Source: Solanum dulcamara
Taxonomy: Eukaryota; Streptophyta; Magnoliopsida; Solanales; Solanaceae
Length of the DNA: 64,000 bases
Assembly (NCBI RefSeq): GCF_947179165.1
Contig: NC_077245.1
Location: forward strand, 39,611,286-39,675,285
Reading direction: 5' to 3'
The first letter of the stretch is position 1, and each line of letters starts with the position of its first letter. Shown here piece by piece: positions 24,050 to 34,385 of the stretch. The position numbers and the translations under genes were made by a program. The notes under the pieces are model-generated. The model had not been told where the DNA came from, searched no databases, and worked only from the letters and a program-made list of their open reading frames with translations.

Positions 24050-26339
24050 TGTCACGACTCGGCCGAGGGCCTAGTTGTAACATGACGATTAGAATCTCGA
24101 ATGACCCCAAAAAAACCTCTTAGCATAACATTCATGAGAAAACATAAGGTAATAAGCAATAAAGATAAATCAAGATACGGAAGTAAAATCTCAAACGAGA
24201 AAATGACGACTTAGAGTCCTTTCAATCTAACATGCCTTTAATACTAGATGGGGCATGAGACAATCTCCCAACTCACCCAATAGACAACATAAAAGTATGA
24301 AGTACAACTGTGAAATGTAAAATAAATGTTATGTCCTTGAACATTGAGGACTCACCAACAAAAAGCTAATAGTAAACTCTAACCACGAGCGGGACAAGGA
24401 TGAACGTGATCGTCGGTCCCTACATTATGATACAATATAGTTAAAAGTATGTGTTAGTACATGGAATTCATTAATTATATGAGAATATGCATGAATAATA
24501 ATCATGGGACATAATTAATATGTATCAAGGATGCAAGACCAATATCATAAAAACAAGAGTAAAGTCATGAAAATAATAAAACATTTATCTCATTGGTCAA
24601 TGTATCAAAACATCATAATCATCAAAAGAACTTACATATGTGGGAGATAACCAGAACTACAATTAAGACCATGCAATCTATTACACAGAATTTAATAATC
24701 CCCACATCGAGAAGGGGGAGGGTACTTGCCAAGGTAGGCTCCGTCCCATTTATCATAATGTGCTATATGTAGACCCACTAGCTAAGCCATATTGTCAAAC
24801 CTATGATGGTAACGAAGCTTAAGAGATTAGAGGTTGCTACTTCGGCTTAGGTAGAGCCCTCACCTCAAAGTCCATTTTGTGCTATGTAAATCCTTCCACG
24901 GAATACATATCATATCATAATCTTAAAATCATAATTGTCATAATCTTAAGCATTTCATAATCATAATTCATTGAAACCTTTTCATAGGAATAGCTCATTA
25001 TCATGTGATTCATGTAATGTGGGTGTAGGCCTTCCATCATTATGAATATTTTTCATTAAAATATCATTAGAGTCTTAAGTCACCTTCTTCATAAAGGATC
25101 TTAAGTCACTCTTTCATTAGAGTCTTGAATCACCTTCAAGGATCTCAAGTCACCCTTTCTCATAGACTTGCATGAAACATCATTAAAATATTATTCATAA
25201 CCTTTCAGAATCCATTCATAAACTTCTTGCATAATGCTTCTTAAAAATCATTCATAAAGTTTACATTATAATAACTTGAAAATCACGATCATATCTCATA
25301 AATCATACTTGAAACTAGCATGTAGCACGGGTCATTAAAATTCAACTTTAAATCATGCAATACGATGTGAATTATTCATAATTAGGCTATTAGCATTGAA
25401 ATATATCATAATTGAGAATACCTAAAGCAAATCATGAAATTAGGGCTTTTAATTGAATAAATCATAAGAGAATTGAGTAGAAATTCTTGGGATTCCATGG
25501 GTTAAAGGAGCCCATGGATGAAGTCCCACATACCTTGACCTTGATAAGCCCTAAATTAAAAATAATGGATGCTTGACTTGAAGGAATCCCTTGAATTTCT
25601 TAAGCAAGAAGAAGACATTAGAGAGAAAACTTGGGAGAGAAGGTTTTATGATATTGGGAATTATGGAGAGAATAGGAGGGTTAGAAGATCTTAGGCTAGT
25701 TAATAGTTAGGATTCTAGTCCCAAAGACCGTCCACATTCATTAATTAAAGTATAGGGAATGACCAAACTACCCTTTCATTAAAACTTAATCTGAAACCAA
25801 AAATGGACCCTCACCACGGACTGTGGTGGACAATACGGTGTGTGTCCCCCTCCGTGGTGAGGGACTTAGCTTTTCTGAAAAAGGGATTTTTGAATGTTTC
25901 CCACTACGAGACCCACCACGGTCCGTTATGGGAAACACGACCCGTATTGGTCATCCGTAGTCAAGGACTTGGACTAAGGTTTGGGGGGTCTCCAGGGAGG
26001 GGTAACCACGGAACCCAACACAGTTCGTGAAGGGTAATATGGCCCATACTGGTGAGGCATGGTCCCTGCCTTGGAATAATTTCTGAGGGCTTCAAGGGAG
26101 GGGTCACCACGGAGGGCACCAAGGCTCATGGTTCTCATCACGTCCCATGGTCCCTATCTTGACCATTCCCTATAGGTTGTTGGTTTTTGAATCATTACCA
26201 CAGTGTCACACATAAGCTACGGTGTTGATTAGAGCCAATGATGGCCTTCGTGGTTATCACCTAGTGCCAAAAGTTAAGCTTTTCTGAGAATTATCTTTTG
26301 ATCCTTGTTTTCTGACTTTCCAGCTTCTAGGATCTTACA
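24050..26339 (-). repeat. 3' LTR of G3
   Basis: 2290 bp, TGTCACGACTCGG to GGATCTTACA on the plus strand. The PPT follows at once. The same family gives the solo LTR at 20955-23016 and the LTR at 38192-40364. Near 25800-26160 it has repeated 'caccacgg' phrases, a GC-richer block found also in the solo LTR. Confidence 0.88.
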
Positions 26340-26357
26340 ATATCTCCCCCTTGGGAA
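26340..26357 (-). other. polypurine tract of G3
   Basis: Minus-strand CAAGGGGGAGATAT abuts the LTR start TGTAAGATCC. It is identical in placement to the tract at 40365 in G4. Confidence 0.85.
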
Positions 26358-26514
26358 CATTCATCTTCGAATTGGACTTAATTTAGAATGAATGGAATAG
26401 GAAAGGAATATAACATCCCAGCATGAATGCAAAACATCTCAAAAATGCATAAAACATGACATCTTTAATTTCAAGGTAAAACATGACTTTAAAACTTATT
26501 TCATGAACATGAAT

Positions 26515-27900
26515 TCATATGAAACTATAAGAACAATTAAAACACATGTTTTGGGATGATTGAATCATGAAGGAATTAAATACCTCAACTAGGCACGGAA
26601 GGAAAGAGATGAGGATATCGGGACACCATTTCAGCTTTGGCTTCCCGTGTAGCACCCTCAACCTCTGGTTCCTCCATAACACTTTGACTGAACCTATTTC
26701 CTTATTTCTCAACTTTCTCACTTGCTGGTCCAGTATCTCAACCGGAACCTCTTCATATGAAAGACTCACCTTAACTTCAATGTTGTCCAATAGCGTAATG
26801 GATCTAGGATCACTAATAAACTTCCTCAACAAGGACACATGGAACAACGAATGTACTGATGCCAAATCAAAAGGAAAATTCAACTCATAAGCAACCAACC
26901 AATCTGCCTCTAAATCTGATATGGCCCAATATAGCAGGGACTTAGCTTCTCTTTCTTACCAAAATGAATCACACCCTTCTTGGGTAAAATTTTTAGGTAA
27001 ATCCAATCATTAACCTCAAATTCAATTTCTCCTCTTCTCACATTCGAATAGGACTTTTGTCGACTTTGGGGAGTTTTCAATCTTTCTATAATGAGTCTAA
27101 CCTTCTCCATGACCTCAAATACCAACTCGGTTCCTATCAAAGCAACTTCTCCAACCTCGAACCAACTGATAGGGGATCTACACCACCTACCATACAAAGC
27201 CTTAAATAGAGCTATCTCAATGCTATAGCGATAACCATTATTATAAAAAAAACTCTATCAATGGTAAATGATCATCCAAATTTCCTTCAAAATCAATAGC
27301 TCATGCTCTCAACATATCCTCTAATGTTTGAATGCTATCTTCTTCCTGACCATTTGTTTGTGGGTGAAACATTGTACTAAGCTTCACTTGAGTACCAAGA
27401 CCCTTTTGGAAAGATCTCCAAAACTGAGATGTAAACTGAGTACCTCCATCCGATATAATAGATAATAGAATACCATGAAGCTTAACCAACTCTTAGATAT
27501 ACAATCTAGAATTATCCTCGGTTGAATATGAAGTCTTAACAGGATGGAAATAAGCTGACTTAGTCATTCATTCAATAATCACCCAAATAGAATCATGTTG
27601 CCTACGAGTATGAGGCAAACCAGGAATAAAGTCCATATTCAAGGCTTCCCACTTCCAAGTAGGAATCTCAATGTCTTGGCCAAACCTCCTTGTTTTGATG
27701 TTCAACCTTCACTTATTTACAATTAGGACACTTAGCCATAAATTCTACAATATCTTTTTTCATCTCATTCCAGAATTACACTTCTCTCAAATCTCAATAC
27801 ATCTTTGTGGAACTGGGATGTATAGAATACCGAAAACTATTAGCTTCGGACAATATCATATTTTTCAAGCCATCAACATTCGGAACATACAATCAGCCTT
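26515..27900 (-). pseudogene. int: integrase region of G3
   Basis: Integrase core is at 27301-27489 (LSIISDGGTQFTSQFWRSF, then LSTMFHPQTNGQEEDSIQ). It shows the second core Asp (SDGG) and an acidic residue at the expected Glu position (GQEED). The post-core block is at 26910-27197 (MYGRWCRSPISWFEVGEVAL, FEVNDWIYLKILPKKGVIHF). The C-terminal tail is at 26515-26898 (VAYELNFPFDLASVHSLFHV, DQQVRKLRNKEIGSVKVLW). Blocks lie in different frames and stops occur at joins. N-terminal zinc-binding residues are not clear in 27490-27900. A plus-strand ORF at 27671-28207 is a shadow of this region. Confidence 0.85.
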
Positions 27901-27927
27901 GATATCTCAAAAAACACCATCTCCCCA

Positions 27928-29300
27928 TTACAAAAAAGCCTCAATGGATTTTTTTGCAACCATTTTCTTCAATTCAACCAAAGAAGGATCACTATCTTTT
28001 TTTGCCTTTACATCCACCACAAGAGATGATTCAGAACCATTCTGCATAATAATATCACCATTTTTGGAATCAACCAATCGAACACCCAATTGGGAGAATC
28101 TATGCATATCCCAAACTAGCTCTTTCTTCTCATCCTCAATGTCAGCAACACTGTTCATGGACAATCTACTAAGAGCATCGGAACCCACATTTTTCTTACC
28201 GGTATAGCACATTTATATCAGTCTTTCAACAATTCAAGTCATCTTCTTTGTCAAAGGTTCAAGTCCTTTTGAGTGAATACATATTGCAAATTCTTGTGAT
28301 CGGTGAAAACATCCATGTGGACACCATAGAGATAGTGCCTCTATAATTTCAAAGCAAACACTACCGCCGCTAACTCCATATTATGAGTTGGGTAATTCTT
28401 CTCATGTACCTTGAATTTCCTTGAAGCATATGCTATTATTTTACCATTTTGCATTAGAACACAATAAATACCAACTCGTAAAGCATCACAATACACAACT
28501 AACCCATTAAAACCTTCCGGTAAAGCCAACACCAGAGCAAAGGTAAGCCTATCCTTTAATTCTTAAAAGTTTTTCTCACATGCCTTGGACTATTAGAACT
28601 TCACCCTCTTTTGAGTCAAAGTAGTTAAGGGTTATTCAATTGAAGAGAAACCATCCAAAAACCATCTATAATAACCGTCTAAGTCCAAGAAACTATGAAT
28701 ATCAAATGGAGTCAATGGTCTAGGCCAATTCTTAACTGCCCCAGTTTTCTTTGGATCAACCATAAGTCCTTCACCGAAAATGATGTGACCAAGAAATGCA
28801 ACTGATCTTAGGTTAAATTCATATTTACTAAACTTTGCATACAACTAATGGTCCTTGAGAATTTGCAACACAATCCTCAAATGATTGGAATGCTCTTCTT
28901 CAATCCGAGAATAGATCAAAATAGCATCAATGAAGACAATCACAAACATATCCAAATATTGCTTAAACACCCTGTTCATCAAATCCATAAAACCTGCAAG
29001 GGCATTCATTAGTCCAAAAGACAACCAAAAATTCAAAGTGACCATACCGAGTTCAAAAAGCCATCTTTGGAATGTCACATTCCATTACTTGGAGTTGATG
29101 ATAACCCGATTGAAGATCAATCTTTCAAAAGTAATTTGCTCCTTGAAGTTGATCAAACAAGTCATCAATCCTTGGAATGGGATACTTATTCTTAATTATG
29201 ACCTTGTTCAATTACCCGTAATCAATACATATACGAAGAAAACCATCTTTCTTTCTGGAAAAAAAATCAGAGCACCCCATGAAGACTCAGTCTAAGAAAC
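27928..29300 (-). pseudogene. pol: reverse transcriptase-RNase H region of G3
   Basis: RT palm is at 28845-29078 ([20 protein letters not shown], then [15 protein letters not shown]). The catalytic box reads FIDA instead of FIDD, so the second Asp is Ala. RT thumb is at 28632-28844 ([20 protein letters not shown]). RNase H is at 28341-28532 ([36 protein letters not shown]), with its first Asp and Glu kept. The connection is at 27928-28212 (SDALSRLSMNSVADIED). Stops and shifts separate the blocks. Polymerase is dead on two counts. Confidence 0.88.
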
Positions 29301-31115
29301 CTTTATCTAGAAAATCCTTCAATTGATCATTTAATTCTTTCAACCTAACAGGGGCATTCGATAGGGAGGAATAGATAGGTTGAGTATTGGAGAGGAGATC
29401 GATACCGACGTCTATTTCCCTTTTAGGAAGAATACCTAGGAGATCATTAGGGAGCACTTCTAGAAACTCATTTACAACTGAAACAGACTTAAGAGTAGGA
29501 GTTTCGAAGTTAGTATCTCTAACCCAAACTAGATGATAGATGCAATCTTCGAAAATCATTTTCTGAGCTTTAAGGCATGAGATGAATTTACCCTTAAATA
29601 CGAAATTACTACCTTTCCATTCTAGGGCTAGCTCATTAGGAAACTGAAACTTAACCACACGGGTTCTACAACATATAGAGGCATAACACGCACAAAGCCA
29701 ATTCATACCGAGAATAACATCAAAATCGGTCATATCAAACTCTACAAGATCAACGGAGGTGACTTTATAAAAAATTGAAACTGATAATTTCTATAAACTC
29801 TTTTAGCCATAACTAAATCACCAATCGGAGTATAGGCTGAAAAATGCTCTAGCAAGATCTCGGGACTAACAATGAATATCATAGCAAGATAAAGAGTAAC
29901 AAATGATAGAGTAGTACCTATATCTAATAATGTATAAATATCAAAGTCAAAGACTTTCAACATACCTGTGACTACATCGGAAGACTCCTCAACTTCTTGC
30001 CTAGCTTGGAGGGCATGGAACCTATTTTGGCATGGGCCGTCACCTTGTGGATTTTGTTCACCTTGAGTAGTTTGACATTGAGAATGCCCTTCCCTTCCTT
30101 TGTTAGGAAATTCAGAGATTTTGTGCCCTATCTTACTTCATCCAAAGCATGCACCCATTCCAACCAAACATTTACGTCCATGATTTTTCCCACACTTGGT
30201 ACACTTAGGAATAATAGATCCACTAACACCACCTTGGGACTTAGAATTTGAGATCCTATCTTTGTAAAACGTTTGACCGAAGCTTGTAAAGAACCTTGAT
30301 CTTGAAACTTTTGGCCTTGTGGGAAATGATCATTACCACCACTGGATTTGTTGTGAGAAAATCTACCTTCAAATCTAGCCCTCTTGGACTTTCTTGCATT
30401 TCTTTCCTTAAGATTCTCTCCCTCAATTTGCTCAGCATAAGTCATGATCCTAGAGATGTCCATCTCCTTAATGAGCATAGTGGTTCGGCATTCTTTCATA
30501 ACTAATCCGACACACCCAAAATAAACTTGCTTATTCTGGCATGAGAGTTAGCTACCAAGGATGGAGCATAATTAGACAACTTTGTGAACTTAAGGTCATA
30601 CTCCCTTATACTCAAATTTCCTTGCTTGATATTGATAAATTCTAACACCTTCTCCTCCCTTAACTCAAGTGGGAAGAAGTGATCAAGAAATGCAACTTTG
30701 AACTTTTCCCAACATATAGGACCCTCTTCAACCCTTTTGGCTTTCCATTGGTTGTACCATACTTGAGAGACACCTTTGAGTTGGTAGGCCACTAATTCTG
30801 CCTTTTCCTTTGAAGACACTCCCATAATATCCACAATCTTGTACAACTCATCCATAAAGTCTTGAGGATCCTCATTAACATTGAATCCATGAAATTCAAG
30901 AGGGTTCATTCTCTGAAATCTCTAACCCTTGAAGCTGGTCTAGTCATAATTTGAGGAGAACCTATCCCTTAATTTACTTGAGTAGTCACGGCTTGGGCTA
31001 GCATATGAAAAGCGGCTCAAAACTTTGCATTAGTCATTTGCTCATTCAAAGGAGAACTTGGAGCTTGTGTATCCTCTTCAACATCTCTTCAAATAGGGAA
31101 TCTTCGTGGAGTCAT
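29287..31115 (-). pseudogene. gag-pro: gag-protease region of G3
   Basis: Gag from ATG 31115. Capsid core is at 30502-30909 (MNPLEFHGFNVNEDPQDFMD, KFKVAFLDHFFPLELREEKV). The charged linker is at 30256-30499. The zinc knuckle near 30140-30210 reads CFG then stop, SKIGHKISEFPN, so two Cys positions are lost. The protease active-site block at 29742-29963 reads TLLDIGTTLSFVT; Asp and Gly are kept. Protease end and RT start are at 29287-29733 (MTDFDVILGMNWLCACYAS, ELNDQLKDFLDKGF). In-frame stops lie within the first 70 codons of gag. Confidence 0.85.
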
Positions 31116-31143
31116 GATTCTAAAATCTTACATATATTGTATG

Positions 31144-31728
31144 TGTTGTTGAGTTGAGCTATTATTAGAGTTGAGCTCTTTAGTTGAGTATTTTGAGTAA
31201 ATTTTCTTTCAGCCATTTTACATACTCATATATTCCATGTACTGATTTCATTTCGCCTGCATCATTTTATTTTATAGACACAGGTGATAGAGATCCTCAA
31301 CTAGCGCAGCGTTGGAGATTGGATTTTTATCCAACATTTTGGTGAGACCTCTCTTTTCATTCAGAGTAACTCTTGAGTCTTTACTTTCCAGTCTTTATTT
31401 TCAGTATTTTGAGGTAGCCGTGGGCTTGTCCTGGTGACCATTTAGAGTCAATACTTAGAAGTTTCATAGACTAGTCAGACAGTTGAGTTTATTAATTTTA
31501 TTTATTTGAGTTATATTTTGAAAACATTGAAAAATATCACATATATTGATTATTGAGTCTTAAACTAAGAATTCTGAGTTTACTTACATCTATTGTGCCA
31601 ATTTTGATTAATCTTTTATGAGTTAAAGTCTTCCTCTTAGTGAGTTAGTCAGGTCAAAGATTCACTTTGGAACCAGTAATGGTTTTTGAGTGCCGATCAT
31701 GCTTAAAGTGCGGACTTAGGGCATGACA
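31144..31728 (+). repeat. LTR fragment of another gypsy family
   Basis: Sequence with LTR-like features in plus orientation: 'catactcatatattccatgtactg', a 'cacaggtgatagagatcctca' block typical of the 3' part of gypsy LTRs, and a CA end at GGGCATGACA (31728). It lies between G3 gag and the Transposase_32 pseudogene, with no internal region on either side. The left border is uncertain. Confidence 0.5.
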
Positions 31729-31741
31729 TTTTTCATGCCTG

Positions 31742-32627
31742 TCTTTTGTCATATTGCATGGGGTGGAAGTTGATGTCACTCCAGAGGCCATTAATTCAGT
31801 ATATTGGAATGAAAAAATAGGAGTTGCTGAGGTGTATACCCAGAAGCTTACTTTCGAGAATGACGAGTTTCCATCCAGTTGTTAGATGTAAGAGGATAAA
31901 ATATATCTCGTCGAGACCTATCATTTGAAGCTAAAGTGTGGCTCAACTTTATTTCGGCTCATCTGATGTCATCTAAAAATGACCAGCGCATTCCCCAAGA
32001 GGTTATTATTCTTTTTGCTTGTATAATGACAGGCATTCACATCAATTATGGGGAAATTGTTGTTGTACAAATTCGCAGAAAGGCTCATCAATACAACTGC
32101 TTTATACCATACACGGTGTTGATTAGCTAACTGTGTGACCAAGCCGGCATACAGTATTTTCCCTTAGACGAGTCAGTACAAATTGGAGGAGTAATAGATG
32201 TGGACAAGAAAAGGGATGCTGATGCCCCACTTTTAAAGAGAAGAAGAATGCAAATCGACCGAACCACTAGGGAGTTGGAACATACTTCGGGTGGAGAGGA
32301 GAAACAAGGACTAAGCTCAAGTGCCTATCAAAAGCTAGTGGATGCCACCTATCACAATAGGGATCAGCAGAACCTTTTGGCTGAAGAACTACCAGAGATA
32401 ATGGAGAGGGAAACAAAAGACTCCATGCAAGGATTTTTAGAATCGGTGGACAGAATGATCTTGAGAGTAGGGGTACTTGGAGGAGCAGTCTCACAAATAT
32501 GGGTAGCCGGAAAAGCACCTATGAAAAGCGAGCCTGATGCAGTGGACAAACTCCTAAAGAGGATGGGTGGTAATGTCGAGCCAGAGCAAAGCGACAAGGA
32601 GACATCAAATGAAGTGCCATTACTGTG
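31742..32627 (+). pseudogene. plant 'Transposase_32'-type retroelement protein, copy 2
   Basis: Fragments in order are VEVDVTPEAINSVYW, VWLNFISAHLMSSKNDQRIP, EVIILFACIMTGIHINYGEI, QIRRKAHQYNCFIPYTVLI, then an open 142-codon part at 32200-32628 (KKRDADAPLLKRRRMQIDRT, LEHTSGGEEKQGLSSSAYQ). The W-F-I and I-x-G-E-I pattern matches the family seen at 18297-19282. There are two stops near 31890-31900, a frame change near 31930 and a stop at 32128. Downstream, the purine-rich phrase 'attggggatagtt' has been split by the LINE-like insertion. Function of the family is not known. Confidence 0.65.
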
Positions 32628-33227
32628 AGGTGGAGAAAGTTCTTACACACCTAGAGAGATGTAAGTAATTTTTGGTTACTTCCCCCCCGAACGAACGTAA
32701 AAGCATTGGGGATAGTTTTTTTTTTTTTTTTTTTTATGGGAACAGACCCTACACGAGGCTCCCACCTCTCGTGCACAGTCAGGGGTTAAGCAACACCCCC
32801 AAGCCTTAACATAAATAATCAAAATAAAAATACAAGGAGGGGGACATAAACCTTACCTCCGATCCTATGGTGGTTCATAAGTCGGCTAACCTATTAAGGT
32901 CGGCTAACTCATCCCCGATACAAAAAAGAGACTAACTATAACTAGAAAGCAGTAAACCTGTGAGAGGACTCCTCCCGGTACAATTCAACTATGAAAGCAT
33001 AAATGAGGGAGACTCTCCCCTTCCATGAGAAAACAGGAAAGTAACCTACACTAGTCCTATTCAACTATGCTACGTACCAGACATAGCTACATTGAAGAAG
33101 AACAAGTATACGAAACTTCTATCTCGCATGGGATGGGAAAATTCTTTTCATCTTTGATCTTTTTAGTCTTGTCGTACCAAGAAAATCCAGGTGAAATGTG
33201 CCATTGCATCAGTATCATGATTATCAG

Positions 33228-34130
33228 CTATGGGGGCTGAAAGGAGAGGAAATATATGGATCTATAGTATCCAACAGCCTTGGAGTTGTGGAGAATTAGG
33301 TTCAGTAGTAGATCCCTCTTTTGGTACCTGCACAGGCAAACAACACCAGAAAAACACACAAGCAAACTATTGTGTGCTGCATATGCTGTATACTGCTGCT
33401 GCTGTGCTGCATATGGTAGGTACAGATGGTGGGTGATGATGATGGCTGCAGTATCCTTGTGAAGCCAAGAATTCTCAACTTTGAAGTTGTAGCAGGTGTG
33501 CATCAGTGAACCTGCATTAGCAATTAACAAAGGGGCAAGCAATTGTGGGAAGAGAAAAGGCTGATGCATGTTTTTGTGCAACTCCTTGTTGCTGCCATTG
33601 TAGTTAGGCTGCTTGTTGGTCTTTGTTTTGAGGTGGTTAAGCTTCTTGGAGTACCTGCACAGACAAACAAAAACAACAAACCACACAACCAAAGAAATCT
33701 GGAAGCTGCTGTAACCATGTTTCTTGTGTGCTGCAAGTTGTTGGAATTGTTGCTGCAAGGGGCTCCAAAAAATTTGGTGTTGCTGCAGGTAGTGAAAATT
33801 GTGGGAGGGTGCTGGAGAGTTCCTGGTATGTGGACATAGACATACAAAACCAGAAGAGTACAGAAACAAGCAACTGTGCATCTCCTTGGTGCTTCCTTTG
33901 TGCTTTGGCTGCATGTTGGTGTCAATTATACAAGAAGGGAGGTCCTTTGTTGTGATCAGGTTCAGCTTCTTGGAGTACCTGCACAGACAAACAAAACCAA
34001 CAAGCCACACAACTAAAGGTTGTTGTAGATAGCTTGTATTTGTTCCTTGTGTGCTGCAGGTTGGTGGAGTTGTTGCTGGGGTGTGTTGATAATAGAGAGT
34101 GTGGTTGGCAAGCTGAGTGTGCTTCTCCAT
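33228..34130 (-). other. 300-codon open frame across the 3' repeats, coding status unclear
   Basis: Begins ATG 34130 (MEKHTQLANHTLYYQ). There is no known domain. It is composed of repeats with VVWFVVFVCLCRYSKKLN-like words and Gln-rich spacers, and the similar pair QPKHKGSTKEMH / QPNYNGSNKELH is in the same frame. It lies downstream of ORF1 on the same strand where a LINE would have ORF2, but nothing resembles endonuclease or RT. An open frame through a 324-bp (multiple of 3) repeat can arise without selection, so it is not called a gene. Confidence 0.3.
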
Positions 34131-34385
34131 AGAAGCCCCAGGTTACTGCAGCCCTCATAGCATTGCCAAAGAGATTCTAAACAAAAACTGTCAACCAAAG
34201 ATAAGCAACAAAGCAAGCAGGTGTTGAGCTGCTGCAGGTGTTGCAGGTGTTAAGCTGCTGTAGGTATTGAGTTGCTGCAGGTGTTGTCCTTTATGTATTT
34301 GTTGTTAAAGCATGTTGGTGTATATCTCCAACAACCTGCAAATACACAACAAATAACCAGGAACAAGCAAAGACCTGTACAGGTT
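33314..34385 (-). repeat. diverged tandem modules in the 3' region of the LINE-like element
   Basis: On the minus strand a module of the type 'tttgtctgtgcaggtact' with a T-rich lead and CAG/GT core recurs near 33324-33363, 33639-33695, 33817-33862, 33962-34016 and, more diverged, 34325-34385. Between them 'ttgctgcag' and 'gtgtgctgca' phrases also repeat. Two modules are about 324 bp apart. A 300-codon frame (33228-34130) spans four of them in phase, with FVCLC-type words at residues 46, 95, 154 and 263. Confidence 0.6.

Larger units (their letters stand above)
24050..31140 (-). mobile_element. Ty3/gypsy retrotransposon G3 (5' LTR missing)
   Basis: Minus-strand element with 3' LTR (24050-26339), PPT, integrase, RNase H, RT, protease and gag with its ATG at 31115. 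Just upstream of gag it passes into unrelated LTR-like DNA near 31140, so the PBS and 5' LTR are gone. Domain order is Ty3/gypsy. It is the best preserved gypsy coding region in the window but still has stops and shifts. Confidence 0.88.

Noticed and set aside
26567..26890. 107-codon plus-strand open frame
   Set aside because: Mirror of the integrase C-terminal tail of G3.
27671..28207. 178-codon plus-strand open frame
   Set aside because: It overlaps G3 integrase and RNase H text on the minus strand, where recognisable motifs exist; the plus-strand product has no domain.
31129..31145. PBS or 5' LTR of G3
   Set aside because: No TGGTATCAGAGC-like sequence follows the gag leader; unrelated LTR-like DNA starts instead.
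32200..32628. intact plus-strand host gene of 142 codons
   Set aside because: It is continuous with upstream Transposase_32 text after a stop, and so is the 3' part of that pseudogene.
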